Positions 1-8,946 of a stretch of DNA of 64,000 nt are shown here, in pieces. Numbering within the stretch: position 1 is the stretch's first letter; each line of letters begins with the position of its first letter. Origin of the DNA: Acidobacteriota bacterium (GTDB taxonomy: Bacteria > Acidobacteriota > Blastocatellia > RBC074); contig JADJLO010000037.1 of the NCBI GenBank assembly GCA_016710075.1, positions 62,001 to 126,000 of the forward strand, read 5' to 3'. A program made the position numbers and the translations under genes. The notes beneath the pieces are model-generated. The model was not told the DNA's origin. It did no database searches and saw only the letters and a program-made list of their open reading frames with translations.

Positions 1-1145
1 AACAGAGGCGCCAGGATCACTATCTCGTTCTTTCGGGCATTACCCTTCTGAACCAGATCGTTTATCGTATCGGCCACCCAATCCAACATCTGGGTGTGAA
101 ACCGGTTCTGATCCGGAGAAGTGAAAGAGATTGCGGAATGCACGCTGCCTGCGTCCTTTCCAGCTTCGCCCGGCGGCTCGTCTGAGAGCGCCGAGCTCAT
201 CTCACGAAGCAGCACTCCAACCTCAGGCGACATTACCAGAGTCGTTTCAAGCGTGAAATGACGGTCGCAACGATTTTTGAGAGTCAGGGCATTTATCTCG
301 TCAGCGCCAAGGAATCGCCTGTAGCCCGCTTCCGTGTCGTAGATCAGCAGCGCCGAGGTACAGGTCTCAAGCCATTTGTCGAGAATCCCGTGCGTTGCCG
401 GCGTGTCCTCCTCGATATTGTCCACGATGAGGTGCTTGTACCTGCCGGTCAGATAACCCCGCGCCGCGTCGATTTTCCAGATATGCTCGGTAAACAGACT
501 TACCTGCAAGGAAAAATCGAGAAGGTTATGATCAATGCAGTATTGCCTGAAGAGATTGGCGCAGGCCTGCGCGTCCTCATAGATGTGAATCCGCTCCTGA
601 TCACCCCCGAGCGCCGATTTCAGCCTGTTTGCAATCTCAGTGTGATCAAATCCGACAATCGCAGACTTGTTGAGATTGTCGGCGATCTGGCCGTACAACC
701 TCGCGCGCTCGATAGTGACGCTGTTGAAATAGTACTTGCTCTCGATTTCCGGCCCGAGCAGATCCGACATGATGTATTGAACCATTTCCAGCGTCAGAAA
801 GGTCGGACGCCGGTATGGATGGATCCGGCTCAGATGCTCACTCGCGATCAGCGGCCAGAAGAGACTGACCATCTGCTTTGACAAGCTGCCAAGGGTCGCC
901 ACCGTGACCTCAGCACCCGGTTTTCTGGACTTGTTTCGGATCTCGGCGTAATAGGGCGCAGCCAACCGTTTCTGCGGAACCAGCACCAGAATCGAATGAT
1001 CAGGAACGCCGGACTCAAGCAGATAACGAAGGCGCTCGACCCCGGCCGTCGTCTTGCCGGCGCCCGCCATCCCGCTGAGGAAGATGCGGCTCTCCACAGG
1101 CGATTCGACTATGGCTTTTTGCTCAGGCGTTAAATCGATGCTCAT
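1..1145 (-). CDS. UvrD/Rep-like superfamily I ATPase/helicase, 3'-truncated by window edge
   Basis: The reading frame starts at ATG 1145 and stays open to the left edge, giving the first 381 residues. A Q-motif-like segment (LTPEQKAIV, residues 5-13) precedes a Walker A motif GMAGAGKT (25-32). A Walker B-like VDNIEEDTPA lies near 241-250, where classical UvrD proteins have a DEaQD motif, so the usual second acidic pair is altered. Near the edge, EIVILAPL matches the later nucleotide-binding motif of the superfamily. The role is presumably ATP-driven DNA unwinding or translocation in repair. It is divergent from housekeeping UvrD/PcrA, and the C-terminal half is not visible, so helicase activity is inferred. 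Confidence 0.75.
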   Translation of the reverse strand, partial: MSIDLTPEQKAIVESPVESRIFLSGMAGAGKTTAGVERLRYLLESGVPDHSILVLVPQKRLAAPYYAEIRNKSRKPGAEVTVATLGSLSKQMVSLFWPLIASEHLSRIHPYRRPTFLTLEMVQYIMSDLLGPEIESKYYFNSVTIERARLYGQIADNLNKSAIVGFDHTEIANRLKSALGGDQERIHIYEDAQACANLFRQYCIDHNLLDFSLQVSLFTEHIWKIDAARGYLTGRYKHLIVDNIEEDTPATHGILDKWLETCTSALLIYDTEAGYRRFLGADEINALTLKNRCDRHFTLETTLVMSPEVGVLLREMSSALSDEPPGEAGKDAGSVHSAISFTSPDQNRFHTQMLDWVADTINDLVQKGNARKNEIVILAPL

Positions 1146-1195
1146 AGAAATTGCGGTGGCGACTGTCAAGATTTCACAAGTTCAGTGTATACGCT

Positions 1196-2803
1196 TCAGC
1201 GTGAAATCTGAACGGCAGTTTTGACTGCCACGAGTCGCCCGAGTACAGGAGGCTGAATCTCACGGTTCTTCTGGAAATATTCGATAACCACGTCGCTGAG
1301 ATTTTTATGGCTGTTCGACTGTCTGGTTTGAAGGAAGGTCTGATACAGATCGCCGCCCTCGGCGAGGAAGCTGTTTGTCGCGACGCGATAGACTTTGCCG
1401 TCATCCGCCTGGATGCCGTTGATTTTGAGATCGACGAGGCGCTTGCCTGCCGGGCGGTTGAGATCGTAGACGGCTTTCAGGCCTGAGACCTGAATCATTC
1501 CTCGTTCGAGAGTCAGTCCCTGTTCGATCACTTCACGGATCTGAGCGCCAGTCATCTCACAGACTACAAGGGTATTGAGGAACGGCAGGGCATCGAGAAC
1601 ATTGCCCTTGTTGACAGGGCCGGCCGGTATGTCGGCACGAACTCCTCCGGCATTCTCAAAGGCGATATCTGCGCCGGATTCCGAGCGCATGACATCGGCG
1701 ACGAAGGATCCAAGCAGTGATTCTGCCCTGTAATCACGCACCAGTCGAACTTTCGAGCTTCCAACGACCTGGCCGATTACAGGTGCAACCTGTTGCTTGT
1801 ATTTTTCATATTTCGCAGCGACTACCGGGTCCGGGCTCAGCTTGTCGCTCCAGACCTTGAGCAGCTCCCCTTCGTGCGAGATGACCTTGCGGCCCTTCAC
1901 TTTCAGCTTGAGATACCCGAGGCGCGTTCCGTAACCATATGTTTGCACAATGAGCGTACCGGTTTTCGGATGAACGTAGGGTTTCTCGATGCCGCGATGA
2001 GCATGGCCTCCAACAAAGACATCGATGCCTTCAACCTCGCCGCTGAGCCTTATGTCTTCATCGAAATCACGCTGAACTTCCGGGCGAGCCTCGGCATCGG
2101 TCTGCTGCGGACCCGTTTTGCCCTGATGAGCCAGCACCACAATCAGATCGACCTGAGGCTTCAACTCCCTCACGGCTTCCCTGACCACCGGGATCGGATC
2201 GAGAAAATCTATTTTGGTTATACCTGAAGGCAGTGCGACGCTCCGCGCATCCAGGCCGATGATGCCAATCACCCCCAGCCTGAGGCCGTTGCGTTCGATG
2301 ATCGTGTAAGGGCGACTGTAGCGGTGATCAGTGCCCTTGTAAAAGATGTTGGCTCCCAACACTGGAAAGGGGACGCGGTTCATCTGCTTTTCGAAATTGT
2401 CACTTCCGTAATCGAATTCGTGATTTCCGATGGCCATCGCGTCATAACCCATGCTCATCATCATCTCCATCAGCGCCTCTCCGCGTGTGATGTTCGAGAG
2501 CATGCCAGTGAACATATCCCCTGTATCGAAGAAGAAGACCGTTTTATCTCGCCGGCGTATCTGATTTGCAAGCGCGGAAAGATAAGCCGCGCCTCCCAGC
2601 TTCGGCGAACCCGGAAGCCAGTAGGCCGGTATCGGATCGAATGCGCTGTGGAAATCGTTGGTGTAAATGATCGTCACTTCACGGACGATGGCTTCCGCGC
2701 GGGCCACCGGGCGTTCAGCCGTAGGAATGATTACCGCAAACAACAGTACTAGAAGGACGATAACCAGGTATCGCCTGTGAAATAATTTGATCACCTGAAG
2801 CAT
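1196..2803 (-). CDS. Secreted 5'-nucleotidase / UDP-sugar hydrolase family metallophosphatase
   Basis: The protein has 535 residues with an N-terminal hydrophobic signal or anchor (about 12-28), so it should act outside the cytoplasm. The calcineurin-like metal-binding motifs appear in order: YTNDFHSAFDP, FFDTGDMFTG, GNHEFDYG, VLAHQG and GGHAHRG. A C-terminal 5'-nucleotidase domain carries NAGGVRADIPAG. Family members hydrolyse nucleoside monophosphates, UDP-sugars or 2',3'-cyclic nucleotides; the substrate cannot be decided here. The start lies only 3 bases after the stop of the upstream small gene, so the two are probably cotranscribed. Confidence 0.88.
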   Translation of the reverse strand: MLQVIKLFHRRYLVIVLLVLLFAVIIPTAERPVARAEAIVREVTIIYTNDFHSAFDPIPAYWLPGSPKLGGAAYLSALANQIRRRDKTVFFFDTGDMFTGMLSNITRGEALMEMMMSMGYDAMAIGNHEFDYGSDNFEKQMNRVPFPVLGANIFYKGTDHRYSRPYTIIERNGLRLGVIGIIGLDARSVALPSGITKIDFLDPIPVVREAVRELKPQVDLIVVLAHQGKTGPQQTDAEARPEVQRDFDEDIRLSGEVEGIDVFVGGHAHRGIEKPYVHPKTGTLIVQTYGYGTRLGYLKLKVKGRKVISHEGELLKVWSDKLSPDPVVAAKYEKYKQQVAPVIGQVVGSSKVRLVRDYRAESLLGSFVADVMRSESGADIAFENAGGVRADIPAGPVNKGNVLDALPFLNTLVVCEMTGAQIREVIEQGLTLERGMIQVSGLKAVYDLNRPAGKRLVDLKINGIQADDGKVYRVATNSFLAEGGDLYQTFLQTRQSNSHKNLSDVVIEYFQKNREIQPPVLGRLVAVKTAVQISR

Positions 2804-2806
2804 TCC

Positions 2807-3190
2807 TTAAATGTTGAACACAGAAAGCGCCACTGAAGCCCGATCACAGGCAATCTGAATTGCCCTTAGATAAGGTCCCACTTGCCTGTCTTTTTCGAGT
2901 GATTCGGTAAAATAGACTATCTGAGTCGCGTGAAGCCTTTTCAGTTGTTGTACCATCTTTCTTGCAATCGCTTCGACTTCTTCAGCCATAAGACGATGAT
3001 CATAGTACGGGATCTTATCCTTTGAGCGGATAAGGCCATACTCTCCCGATAGAATCAGGAACCCCACTCCTATCGCCATGGCTCCATCATATATGTGGTT
3101 GATTCTCTCATCCTTGTATCTTTCGATTGCCGGTAACAGACCTTCACGTTTGTCCTTTCTTGCAGAACAATAAGTGCAAAAATAGGTCAT
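2807..3190 (-). CDS. Small DUF6884/YaaA-like protein
   Basis: Start taken at ATG 3190 (127 residues); an upstream TTG at 3226 would add 12 basic residues. The N-terminus reads TYFCTYCSARKDKREG and is followed by LILSGEYGLIRSKDKIPYYD. This resembles the CS...K / SAkyGLl / pYd pattern of the DUF6884 and YaaA-like families, although here A is replaced by G in SGEYGL. Those families are poorly characterised and sometimes linked to DNA modification or oxidative damage. The gene precedes the 5'-nucleotidase gene by 3 bases. The family match is from pattern only and the function is unknown. Confidence 0.55.
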   Translation of the reverse strand: MTYFCTYCSARKDKREGLLPAIERYKDERINHIYDGAMAIGVGFLILSGEYGLIRSKDKIPYYDHRLMAEEVEAIARKMVQQLKRLHATQIVYFTESLEKDRQVGPYLRAIQIACDRASVALSVFNI

Positions 3191-3424
3191 TCGAGTTTTT
3201 CTCTTTTTGGGGCAGCGAGCTTTCAAGCCAGCCGATATATTTTTTACTACGATCTACGGGGGCTGTCAGATTGGTGAGCACAAACCGACAAAATCGCTGA
3301 TAATTAACACGATTGATCACAACATAGTGTATTAATATCTATTTCCAAAGCAAGAGTTTTAGATATTTCCGTTCGGGATTATGCTGGATTTTAATAATGC
3401 AAAAAAACCAATGAGAGGCGCCTC

Positions 3425-4543
3425 ATGAAACCTGGAATCATCCTGTCTGTTCTGATAATCCTTTTGATTAGCGTGTTCCCGTCAATGGCTTCTGGTCAGG
3501 GCGGCAAAGCCCAACTCACTAAAAAGGAGATCATCCTTCTGCTCAAACAGAGTGCCGAACACCGTTTTGAGCAGGGTGATATCGCCGCGGAAATTTCGGA
3601 AAGGGGCGTAGCGTTTACCGTCGACGAGAAGACCCTTGATGAATTCCGTCAGGCCGGAGCAAGGTCTTTTGTTATTGAAGCGATCAAGCGGGCCGGCAGC
3701 CAGCCGGCCGGTCAGCCCGGCGAGAAAGCGAGCGAAGCGTCAAACCCACCTGATCCTGAGCGCCCCCGGCTGAGAACCGCTGAATCGACACCTCCTCCTG
3801 CAGTTGAACTGACTCCTGAAGCCCGCGAAGAAGCGCTCGCTAAATTGCCGTTGCTGGAACAGGCTCGATATCACGCCATGGAATTTTCCGAGGATCTGCC
3901 CGATTTCAGGGTGACTCAGATAGTCAAACGGTATGCCCGTGGTCCCTCAAGCAAGGACTGGGAGCTGCAGGACACCCTCGAAATAGCCCTTTCGTATAAC
4001 GCCAAAGAGGGTGAAAAATTTCAACTGCTGAAGTTGAACGGAGCACCCACAAAACAAAGCTACGAGCAATTGGGAGGATCGACATCGACCGGGGATTTCG
4101 GATCAGTGCTCGCCGCACTCTTTTCACCCCAGACTCAGGCGGCTTTCAAGGAGGTGAGGAGCGAGACTTTCAATGGCCGCAAGACTGTCGTTTTTGATTT
4201 CAGCGTCAAAAAGGTCAATTCCAGAAGCGAAATCACCGATAAATCCTCTGGCCGTTCAGTGATTGCCGGCTATTCAGGCTCGGTCTGGATCGATACTGAA
4301 ACCAAACGCACACTTCGTGTCGAATTGTCCCACGAAAATATCCAGCCGGGCTTTCCCATCTCTCTCGCTGAAAACGCAGTCGAATACGACCTCGTGACAA
4401 TCGCCGGCGAAAAATACCTGCTCCCGCTTCGCGCTGAGGTCTTGCTTGGTCGCGACAGCGAACGCATCTATTCCCGAAACGTCATCGAATTCAAAAACTA
4501 TCGCAAATTCGATAGCGATGTAAAACTTGTGCCCGATAATTGA
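3425..4543 (+). CDS. Secreted protein with N-terminal helical repeat-like domain, function unknown
   Basis: The protein has 372 residues and starts with a signal peptide that probably ends near MASGQG (residues 1-25). Residues 32-90 form a short helical domain (KKEIILLLKQS ... RGVAFTVDEKTLDEFRQAGA) of a type I associate with acidobacterial secreted proteins. A Pro/Glu-rich linker follows. The C-terminal part from about residue 150 (FSEDLPDFRVTQIVKRY) is rich in beta-type sequence and could be an outer-membrane or periplasmic lipid-binding-like domain. GAGGCG stands 9-14 bases before the ATG. It converges on the PP-loop operon. I do not recognise a specific function. Confidence 0.7.
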   Translation: MKPGIILSVLIILLISVFPSMASGQGGKAQLTKKEIILLLKQSAEHRFEQGDIAAEISERGVAFTVDEKTLDEFRQAGARSFVIEAIKRAGSQPAGQPGEKASEASNPPDPERPRLRTAESTPPPAVELTPEAREEALAKLPLLEQARYHAMEFSEDLPDFRVTQIVKRYARGPSSKDWELQDTLEIALSYNAKEGEKFQLLKLNGAPTKQSYEQLGGSTSTGDFGSVLAALFSPQTQAAFKEVRSETFNGRKTVVFDFSVKKVNSRSEITDKSSGRSVIAGYSGSVWIDTETKRTLRVELSHENIQPGFPISLAENAVEYDLVTIAGEKYLLPLRAEVLLGRDSERIYSRNVIEFKNYRKFDSDVKLVPDN

Positions 4544-4591
4544 AGAGAAGAAAAAAGGTGGTTTCAGCCCAGTCAACGATTGAAATTTTTT

Positions 4592-4625
4592 AGTCTGTTT
4601 CGTTTATTTGGTCTGTTTCGTAATC
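4592..4625. repeat. Copy of the GATTACGAAACAGACG repeat, overlapping a CDS end
   Basis: On the minus strand it reads GATTACGAAACAGACC then AAATAAACGAAACAGAC. It lies between convergent genes, and the PP-loop gene on the minus strand takes its last codons (ITKQTK) and TAA stop from it. No good left arm is visible here. Confidence 0.8.
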
Positions 4626-6115
4626 CTCTCTTCCGTCACATTTCCCAACGGCTCAGTGATCCAGTTGAAAGTGGTTTCGAAAAGATTCATCTCATCATCA
4701 GTCCGGTTGTCGGGGTCTGTCTGAGGCCAGTATTCGAGCGATAAGGATCTCAGCCTGTCTCTCAACTCCGGTGGCAACAGCCTGAAACCTGCTTCATGAG
4801 TCATCACCACTTTCGGATCGGCATTTTCAGATAATCGCTTGACGATGCTGCTGAAGATTCTGAATGAGCGTCGTTCGAGCATCGTCAGCCGGTCGAATAT
4901 TCTGCGCGGTGGAAAGAGCTTGCGGGCCGCAGGCATATCGATGATCGATGCCGCCCAGCCAATGCTGGCGCCTTTTCCAACATTCAGTTCATAATCGTAG
5001 TAAATGTAATCGCCGAACATCTTTTCAAGATCCAGCCCGAGAGATGCCGGATCCTCGCCGAGTGCGAGCATCATCATCGCTGTTCGAAGACATTTATTGC
5101 ACCGGTTGCAATATTGGTCTGAGTTATTGCCGATCCAGGAACAGGATATCTGAATGTCGGCAAGATCCGGATAGCGCCTTCGTATCAACTGCATCACTTG
5201 AAAATTATTGAAAGGCGCAATCAGAGAATGGTATCTGATTCCCCAGCGCCCGAAGAGACTGTCGAAAACGCTTATCGCCAGAAGCGAGGTACCGAAGATG
5301 GCCGGAAGAGACAAATCCGTCGTCTGATTTGGATAGCGACCAAATTCTGTGGCCATTGCAATCGTGCCGATCCCACGCGCTGCCGCCACGGCAAACAAGC
5401 TTGCCCCATAAAGATACGAGTCGGTAATCATCGACATTGACTTCTGGTAGCCAAGATTTTTTGTTACTTCGTAGTGGGGCCAGATGCTTCTCAGATCGCT
5501 TTTGACGAAGACCATCTCGACATTGCGTCTTTTTTTGAATTCGTTCATGGCCCGGTCACGCTGAGGACAGTCGTGATCACTCATACCCGACATGGGGGAG
5601 GTGATGTTCACCATCAGGGGATTCTCGGTAAACTCGCATAAAATAGCCGACTGGAGCAGGCTGTCCTTGCCGCCGCTGTATGTTGCCGCATACCTGTCTG
5701 TCTTTTCCGGCAGTGGATCCTGAGTGAGAATCGGGCCCTCGCAGGTTATCTCAACCGTCCGCGCAAAATCATTTCCTTTGCGGGTCAACTCCAGCGTCAC
5801 CCGCTCATGGTCGAGCAGCCGCTGCCAGAATTCGATCTCGTCCGGCTCGAGAGTCCCAGGCAGAATTACTCGACAGTGCCGCAGCAGATTCCAGTGGCTG
5901 TGGCTACACAGTATCGCCACAGTCCACCACAATTTAAGCGGTAATGTGCGCGGATCGAGAACTTCGCTGAAATCGAGGGTGAAGTGAGTCCGCAGATAGA
6001 TCGGCGACTCCTCAGTCATCTCCCATTCAACCCTTACTGTTGATTGAGTGATTTGCAGCGGTTTGAAGCGAATCTGCCGAATCGAATCGTTCGGATTATC
6101 AGGTATATTTTCCAT
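4604..6115 (-). CDS. QueC-like PP-loop protein, tandem copy B
   Basis: Taken from ATG 6115, 8 bases after the upstream gene's stop, giving 503 residues. An earlier ATG at 6148 would overlap that gene. An N-terminal beta-rich region of about 140 residues precedes the ATP-pyrophosphatase PP-loop SGGKDS (147-152). Cysteines 325, 336, 339 and 342 (C-x10-C-x2-C-x2-C) reproduce the QueC zinc-site layout with slightly wider first spacing. QueC converts carboxy-deazaguanine to preQ0, but this protein is more than twice QueC length and lies outside any queuosine locus. It is a close paralogue of the upstream gene. The last residues come from an intergenic repeat. The substrate is unknown. Confidence 0.7.
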   Translation of the reverse strand: MENIPDNPNDSIRQIRFKPLQITQSTVRVEWEMTEESPIYLRTHFTLDFSEVLDPRTLPLKLWWTVAILCSHSHWNLLRHCRVILPGTLEPDEIEFWQRLLDHERVTLELTRKGNDFARTVEITCEGPILTQDPLPEKTDRYAATYSGGKDSLLQSAILCEFTENPLMVNITSPMSGMSDHDCPQRDRAMNEFKKRRNVEMVFVKSDLRSIWPHYEVTKNLGYQKSMSMITDSYLYGASLFAVAAARGIGTIAMATEFGRYPNQTTDLSLPAIFGTSLLAISVFDSLFGRWGIRYHSLIAPFNNFQVMQLIRRRYPDLADIQISCSWIGNNSDQYCNRCNKCLRTAMMMLALGEDPASLGLDLEKMFGDYIYYDYELNVGKGASIGWAASIIDMPAARKLFPPRRIFDRLTMLERRSFRIFSSIVKRLSENADPKVVMTHEAGFRLLPPELRDRLRSLSLEYWPQTDPDNRTDDEMNLFETTFNWITEPLGNVTEERITKQTK

Positions 6116-6123
6116 CGTCTTAT

Positions 6124-7575
6124 TTATGACAGCGGCTCGACTATACAATTCAAAGTGGAATCGAATAGAGCCATTTCATCAGCTCTGTCGTCAGGGTCCG
6201 TCTCGGGCCAGTATTCTAGGGATAAAGCTCTCAGCCTGTCTCTTAAATCCGGCGGAGTGAATCTGAAATATGCAGCATGTGTCATCGCAACCTCAGGATG
6301 GGTGTGCTGCGATAAACGTTTGATGATGCTGGTGAAGATTCTGAATGAGCGTCGTTCGCGCAACGTCAACCTGTCGAGAATTCCGCGTGGTGGAAAAAGC
6401 TTCCTCGCCGCCGTCATATCGATCACCGATGCCGCGTAGGCAGTACTACCGCCGCTTCCGATACTCAACTCAGGATCATAGTAAATGTAATCGCCGAACA
6501 TTTTCTCAAGATCCAGCCCGAGGGTTCCAGGATCGTCACCGAGGGCCATCATCATGACTGCGATCCTGAAACATTTATGGCAACGGCTGCAGTACCGCTG
6601 CGACTCATTTTCAATCCAGAAACAGGATATCTGCAGGTCGGCGAGATCAGCATAACGCCTTCGTATCAACTGCATCACCTGAAAATTATTAAATGGAGTG
6701 ATCAGTGAATTGTATTTGATCCCCCTCCGGCTGAAGAGTCTGTCGAGAGCCGACACCACAAGCAGCGAGTTGGCAAAGGCGCCGGGTTGGGAAGAAAACC
6801 TTCCGTGATATCTGACGACGTATGCATTCTCCATTTCGCAGGCGAGAGAAATCGAGCCGACCCCGCGGCTTGCCGCCACGGCAAATGTCGTCGCCGCATA
6901 AAGAAACGGGTCGGTTATCAACGGCATTGAAGTACCGTAGCCGAGCTGTTTTGGAACCTCATAATGAGACCAGATGCTCCTCAGATCGGTGTTAACGACG
7001 ACCATCTCGACATCGCGCCGCTTTTTGAATTCATTTATAGCATGGTCGCGCTGAGGCCTGTCGTGGTCGATCATAGGAGGCATCGGCGAGCAGGTATTGA
7101 CCAGCAGCGGGCGCTCGGTGAACTCGCACAGCATCGCCGCCTGGAGCAGGCTGTCCTTGCCCCCGCTGTATGTTGCCCCGTAGCGGTTCCCGGTTTCAGG
7201 CAGCGGATCATCTGCAAGCACCGGTCCTTCACAGGCTATCTCAACTGTACGGTCGAAATCTGTCCCCTTGCGTGTCATCTCCAGCATCAATCGTTCCTGA
7301 TCGAGCAGCCGCAGCCAGAATTCGATCTCATCCGGATCGAGCGTCACAGGCAGAATTACTCGACAGGGCCTCAGCAGATTCCAGTGGCTATGGATACACA
7401 GGATCACTACCGTCCACCAGAGTTTCAGCGGCAACGTGCGCGGATCGAGCGCATCCCCGAAATCGAGAGTGAAATGCGTCCGTGAATAGATCACCGTCTC
7501 GGGCACAACCGACCATTCCACTCGCACCGTAGTTGAAGTCAACGCCAGCGGAGCAAATCGTATTTCAGTAATCAT
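6124..7575 (-). CDS. QueC-like PP-loop protein, tandem copy A
   Basis: Start chosen at ATG 7575 because AAGGA lies about 10 bases upstream and the sequence then aligns with copy B from its first residues; earlier ATGs (7596, 7653) lack a site or overlap the upstream gene. It has 483 residues, with SGGKDS at 137-142 and the four-Cys zinc-type motif at 318, 329, 332 and 335. It is similar to copy B along its whole length. The most divergent stretch is 248-268, where copy A has a longer, different loop. It lies in a probable operon with the small membrane protein upstream and copy B downstream. PP-loop chemistry (adenylation of a carboxylate or similar group) is inferred; the target is not known. 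Confidence 0.7.
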   Translation of the reverse strand: MITEIRFAPLALTSTTVRVEWSVVPETVIYSRTHFTLDFGDALDPRTLPLKLWWTVVILCIHSHWNLLRPCRVILPVTLDPDEIEFWLRLLDQERLMLEMTRKGTDFDRTVEIACEGPVLADDPLPETGNRYGATYSGGKDSLLQAAMLCEFTERPLLVNTCSPMPPMIDHDRPQRDHAINEFKKRRDVEMVVVNTDLRSIWSHYEVPKQLGYGTSMPLITDPFLYAATTFAVAASRGVGSISLACEMENAYVVRYHGRFSSQPGAFANSLLVVSALDRLFSRRGIKYNSLITPFNNFQVMQLIRRRYADLADLQISCFWIENESQRYCSRCHKCFRIAVMMMALGDDPGTLGLDLEKMFGDYIYYDPELSIGSGGSTAYAASVIDMTAARKLFPPRGILDRLTLRERRSFRIFTSIIKRLSQHTHPEVAMTHAAYFRFTPPDLRDRLRALSLEYWPETDPDDRADEMALFDSTLNCIVEPLS

Positions 7576-7633
7576 TGCGGTTATTTCCTTAACCATTAGT
7601 CCGAAGAACTTGAATCCGAGACTCAAAGGCGGG

Positions 7634-7960
7634 TTACCCGCCACCGCAGGCAAAACCAGCTCCGAACATCGACCAAAAGAAGCTGACGGTTGAGCAGATG
7701 ATAATCAAGAGCGTAGGCCAGTTGGCCACAGTTGCCATCAACAGATCTCCGTGCCATTGCCTCTGCTGCCAGATAAACCGGCATCCCTGTATCAAGGCCA
7801 GCGCACCGGCTCCACTCGCCAGTAATAAACGATTGCAGCCTTCTTTGTCGGCTGAAATCCCGGGATAAGTCACCATCCAGAAAAATATCAAATAGACTGC
7901 CAGCACCGTCTCCACACCCCAGTGAATCCAGGGAGTCGTTGAATCTATTTTCCTCGGCAT
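7634..7960 (-). CDS. Small three-helix membrane protein with Cys-Gly tail
   Basis: The protein has 108 residues and starts at ATG 7960 behind a GGAG ribosome site. Three hydrophobic segments are visible, at about 13-32, 43-63 and 77-98. The protein ends GAGFACGGG, so the C-terminus is a flexible Gly-rich tail with one Cys. It is the first gene of the probable operon with the two PP-loop genes, 58 bases upstream of copy A. No family is recognised. The tail could be an enzyme target or simply a low-complexity end. Confidence 0.6.
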   Translation of the reverse strand: MPRKIDSTTPWIHWGVETVLAVYLIFFWMVTYPGISADKEGCNRLLLASGAGALALIQGCRFIWQQRQWHGDLLMATVANWPTLLIIICSTVSFFWSMFGAGFACGGG

Positions 7961-7986
7961 GATTTCTCCGTTATTCTTGATTGGCT

Positions 7987-8931
7987 ATGAATATGAAAAT
8001 TCTATTAGTCTCATTCATTTCAGGGATGATTCTCTTCGATCAAAGCGGCAAGCCTGCACGCAAAATGGCCATAACCTTCGATGATCTTCCCTACGTTTCG
8101 GCTGGAAGGCCAGTTTATCTGCCTGGCGCACAGCGCGCAACAAAGGCAATACTACATGCCTTGCGGACGCATGGAGCGCCGGCTGTCGGATTTGTGAATG
8201 AATCCAAACTGCAGGCCAGGGGGGAAGAAAAGTCCCGCATCGCGCTTCTCCGGCAGTGGGTTGATGCGGGGATGATCCTTGGCAACCACACATACTCACA
8301 TTCTGATTTCAACACGGTCACCATCGAGCAGTTTCAGGAAGAGATCGTCAAAGGCGGCATCATCACACGCCGCTTGATGGAGTCGAACCAGCCATACCAG
8401 CTATATTTTAGACACCCAATGACTCACACCGGCGACACGCAAATGAAAAAGGAAGCAATCGAACATTTCCTTGCCGCCCGCGGTTACAAGGTCACGCCGC
8501 ACACGATCGAAAACTCGGATTTCATCTTCAATGCCGGTTATGTCAGGGCCCGGATGAAACGGGATGAAGCGACTGCCTCAAAGCTGCGCGAGTCTTATCT
8601 GGATTTCACTATTGCCGCGACCGAGTTTGCCGAACGCGTCTCGCCACAAATCTTTGGCCATGAAATACCGCAGACACTGATGCTCCACGCCAATGATCTC
8701 AACGCCGACTGTTTGAATGAATTGCTGGATCGCCTGGAAAGACGAGGCTATAGATTTGTGACTCTCGACGAAGCGATGGCGAATCCGGCATATCAGACGA
8801 AGGATTCCACCGTGAGCAGGACCGGCCCTACCTGGCTCTGGCGATGGATGAAGAGTATGGGATTGAATATCAGCTTCAGGGATGATCCCGAACCGCCACA
8901 ATGGGTGCTCGATTTGTTCAATCAAAGATAA
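7987..8931 (+). CDS. Polysaccharide deacetylase (NodB-type)
   Basis: The protein has about 314 residues; ATG 7987 or 7993 is preferred to the TTG at 7981. A short hydrophobic leader precedes the NodB-like domain. The catalytic Asp pair is in ITFDDLPY and the metal-binding His pair in GNHTYSHSDFN. FRHPMTHTGD is the third motif and MLHANDLN a late one. Family members remove acetyl groups from peptidoglycan or other glycans at the cell surface. It is transcribed divergently from the PP-loop operon, with 26 bases between the two starts. Confidence 0.85.
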   Translation: MNMKILLVSFISGMILFDQSGKPARKMAITFDDLPYVSAGRPVYLPGAQRATKAILHALRTHGAPAVGFVNESKLQARGEEKSRIALLRQWVDAGMILGNHTYSHSDFNTVTIEQFQEEIVKGGIITRRLMESNQPYQLYFRHPMTHTGDTQMKKEAIEHFLAARGYKVTPHTIENSDFIFNAGYVRARMKRDEATASKLRESYLDFTIAATEFAERVSPQIFGHEIPQTLMLHANDLNADCLNELLDRLERRGYRFVTLDEAMANPAYQTKDSTVSRTGPTWLWRWMKSMGLNISFRDDPEPPQWVLDLFNQR

Positions 8932-8946
8932 TAAAAAATTTTCTAC

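Noticed and set aside
258..881. A plus-strand open frame of 207 residues at the left edge
   Set aside because: The minus strand carries the UvrD-like frame with Walker A and B motifs over the same bases.
4604..7960. Calling the PP-loop pair an anti-phage system
   Set aside because: No CD-NTase, nuclease, Qat-type ATPase or other defence effector is nearby, so only the similarity to QueC-like enzymes is reported.
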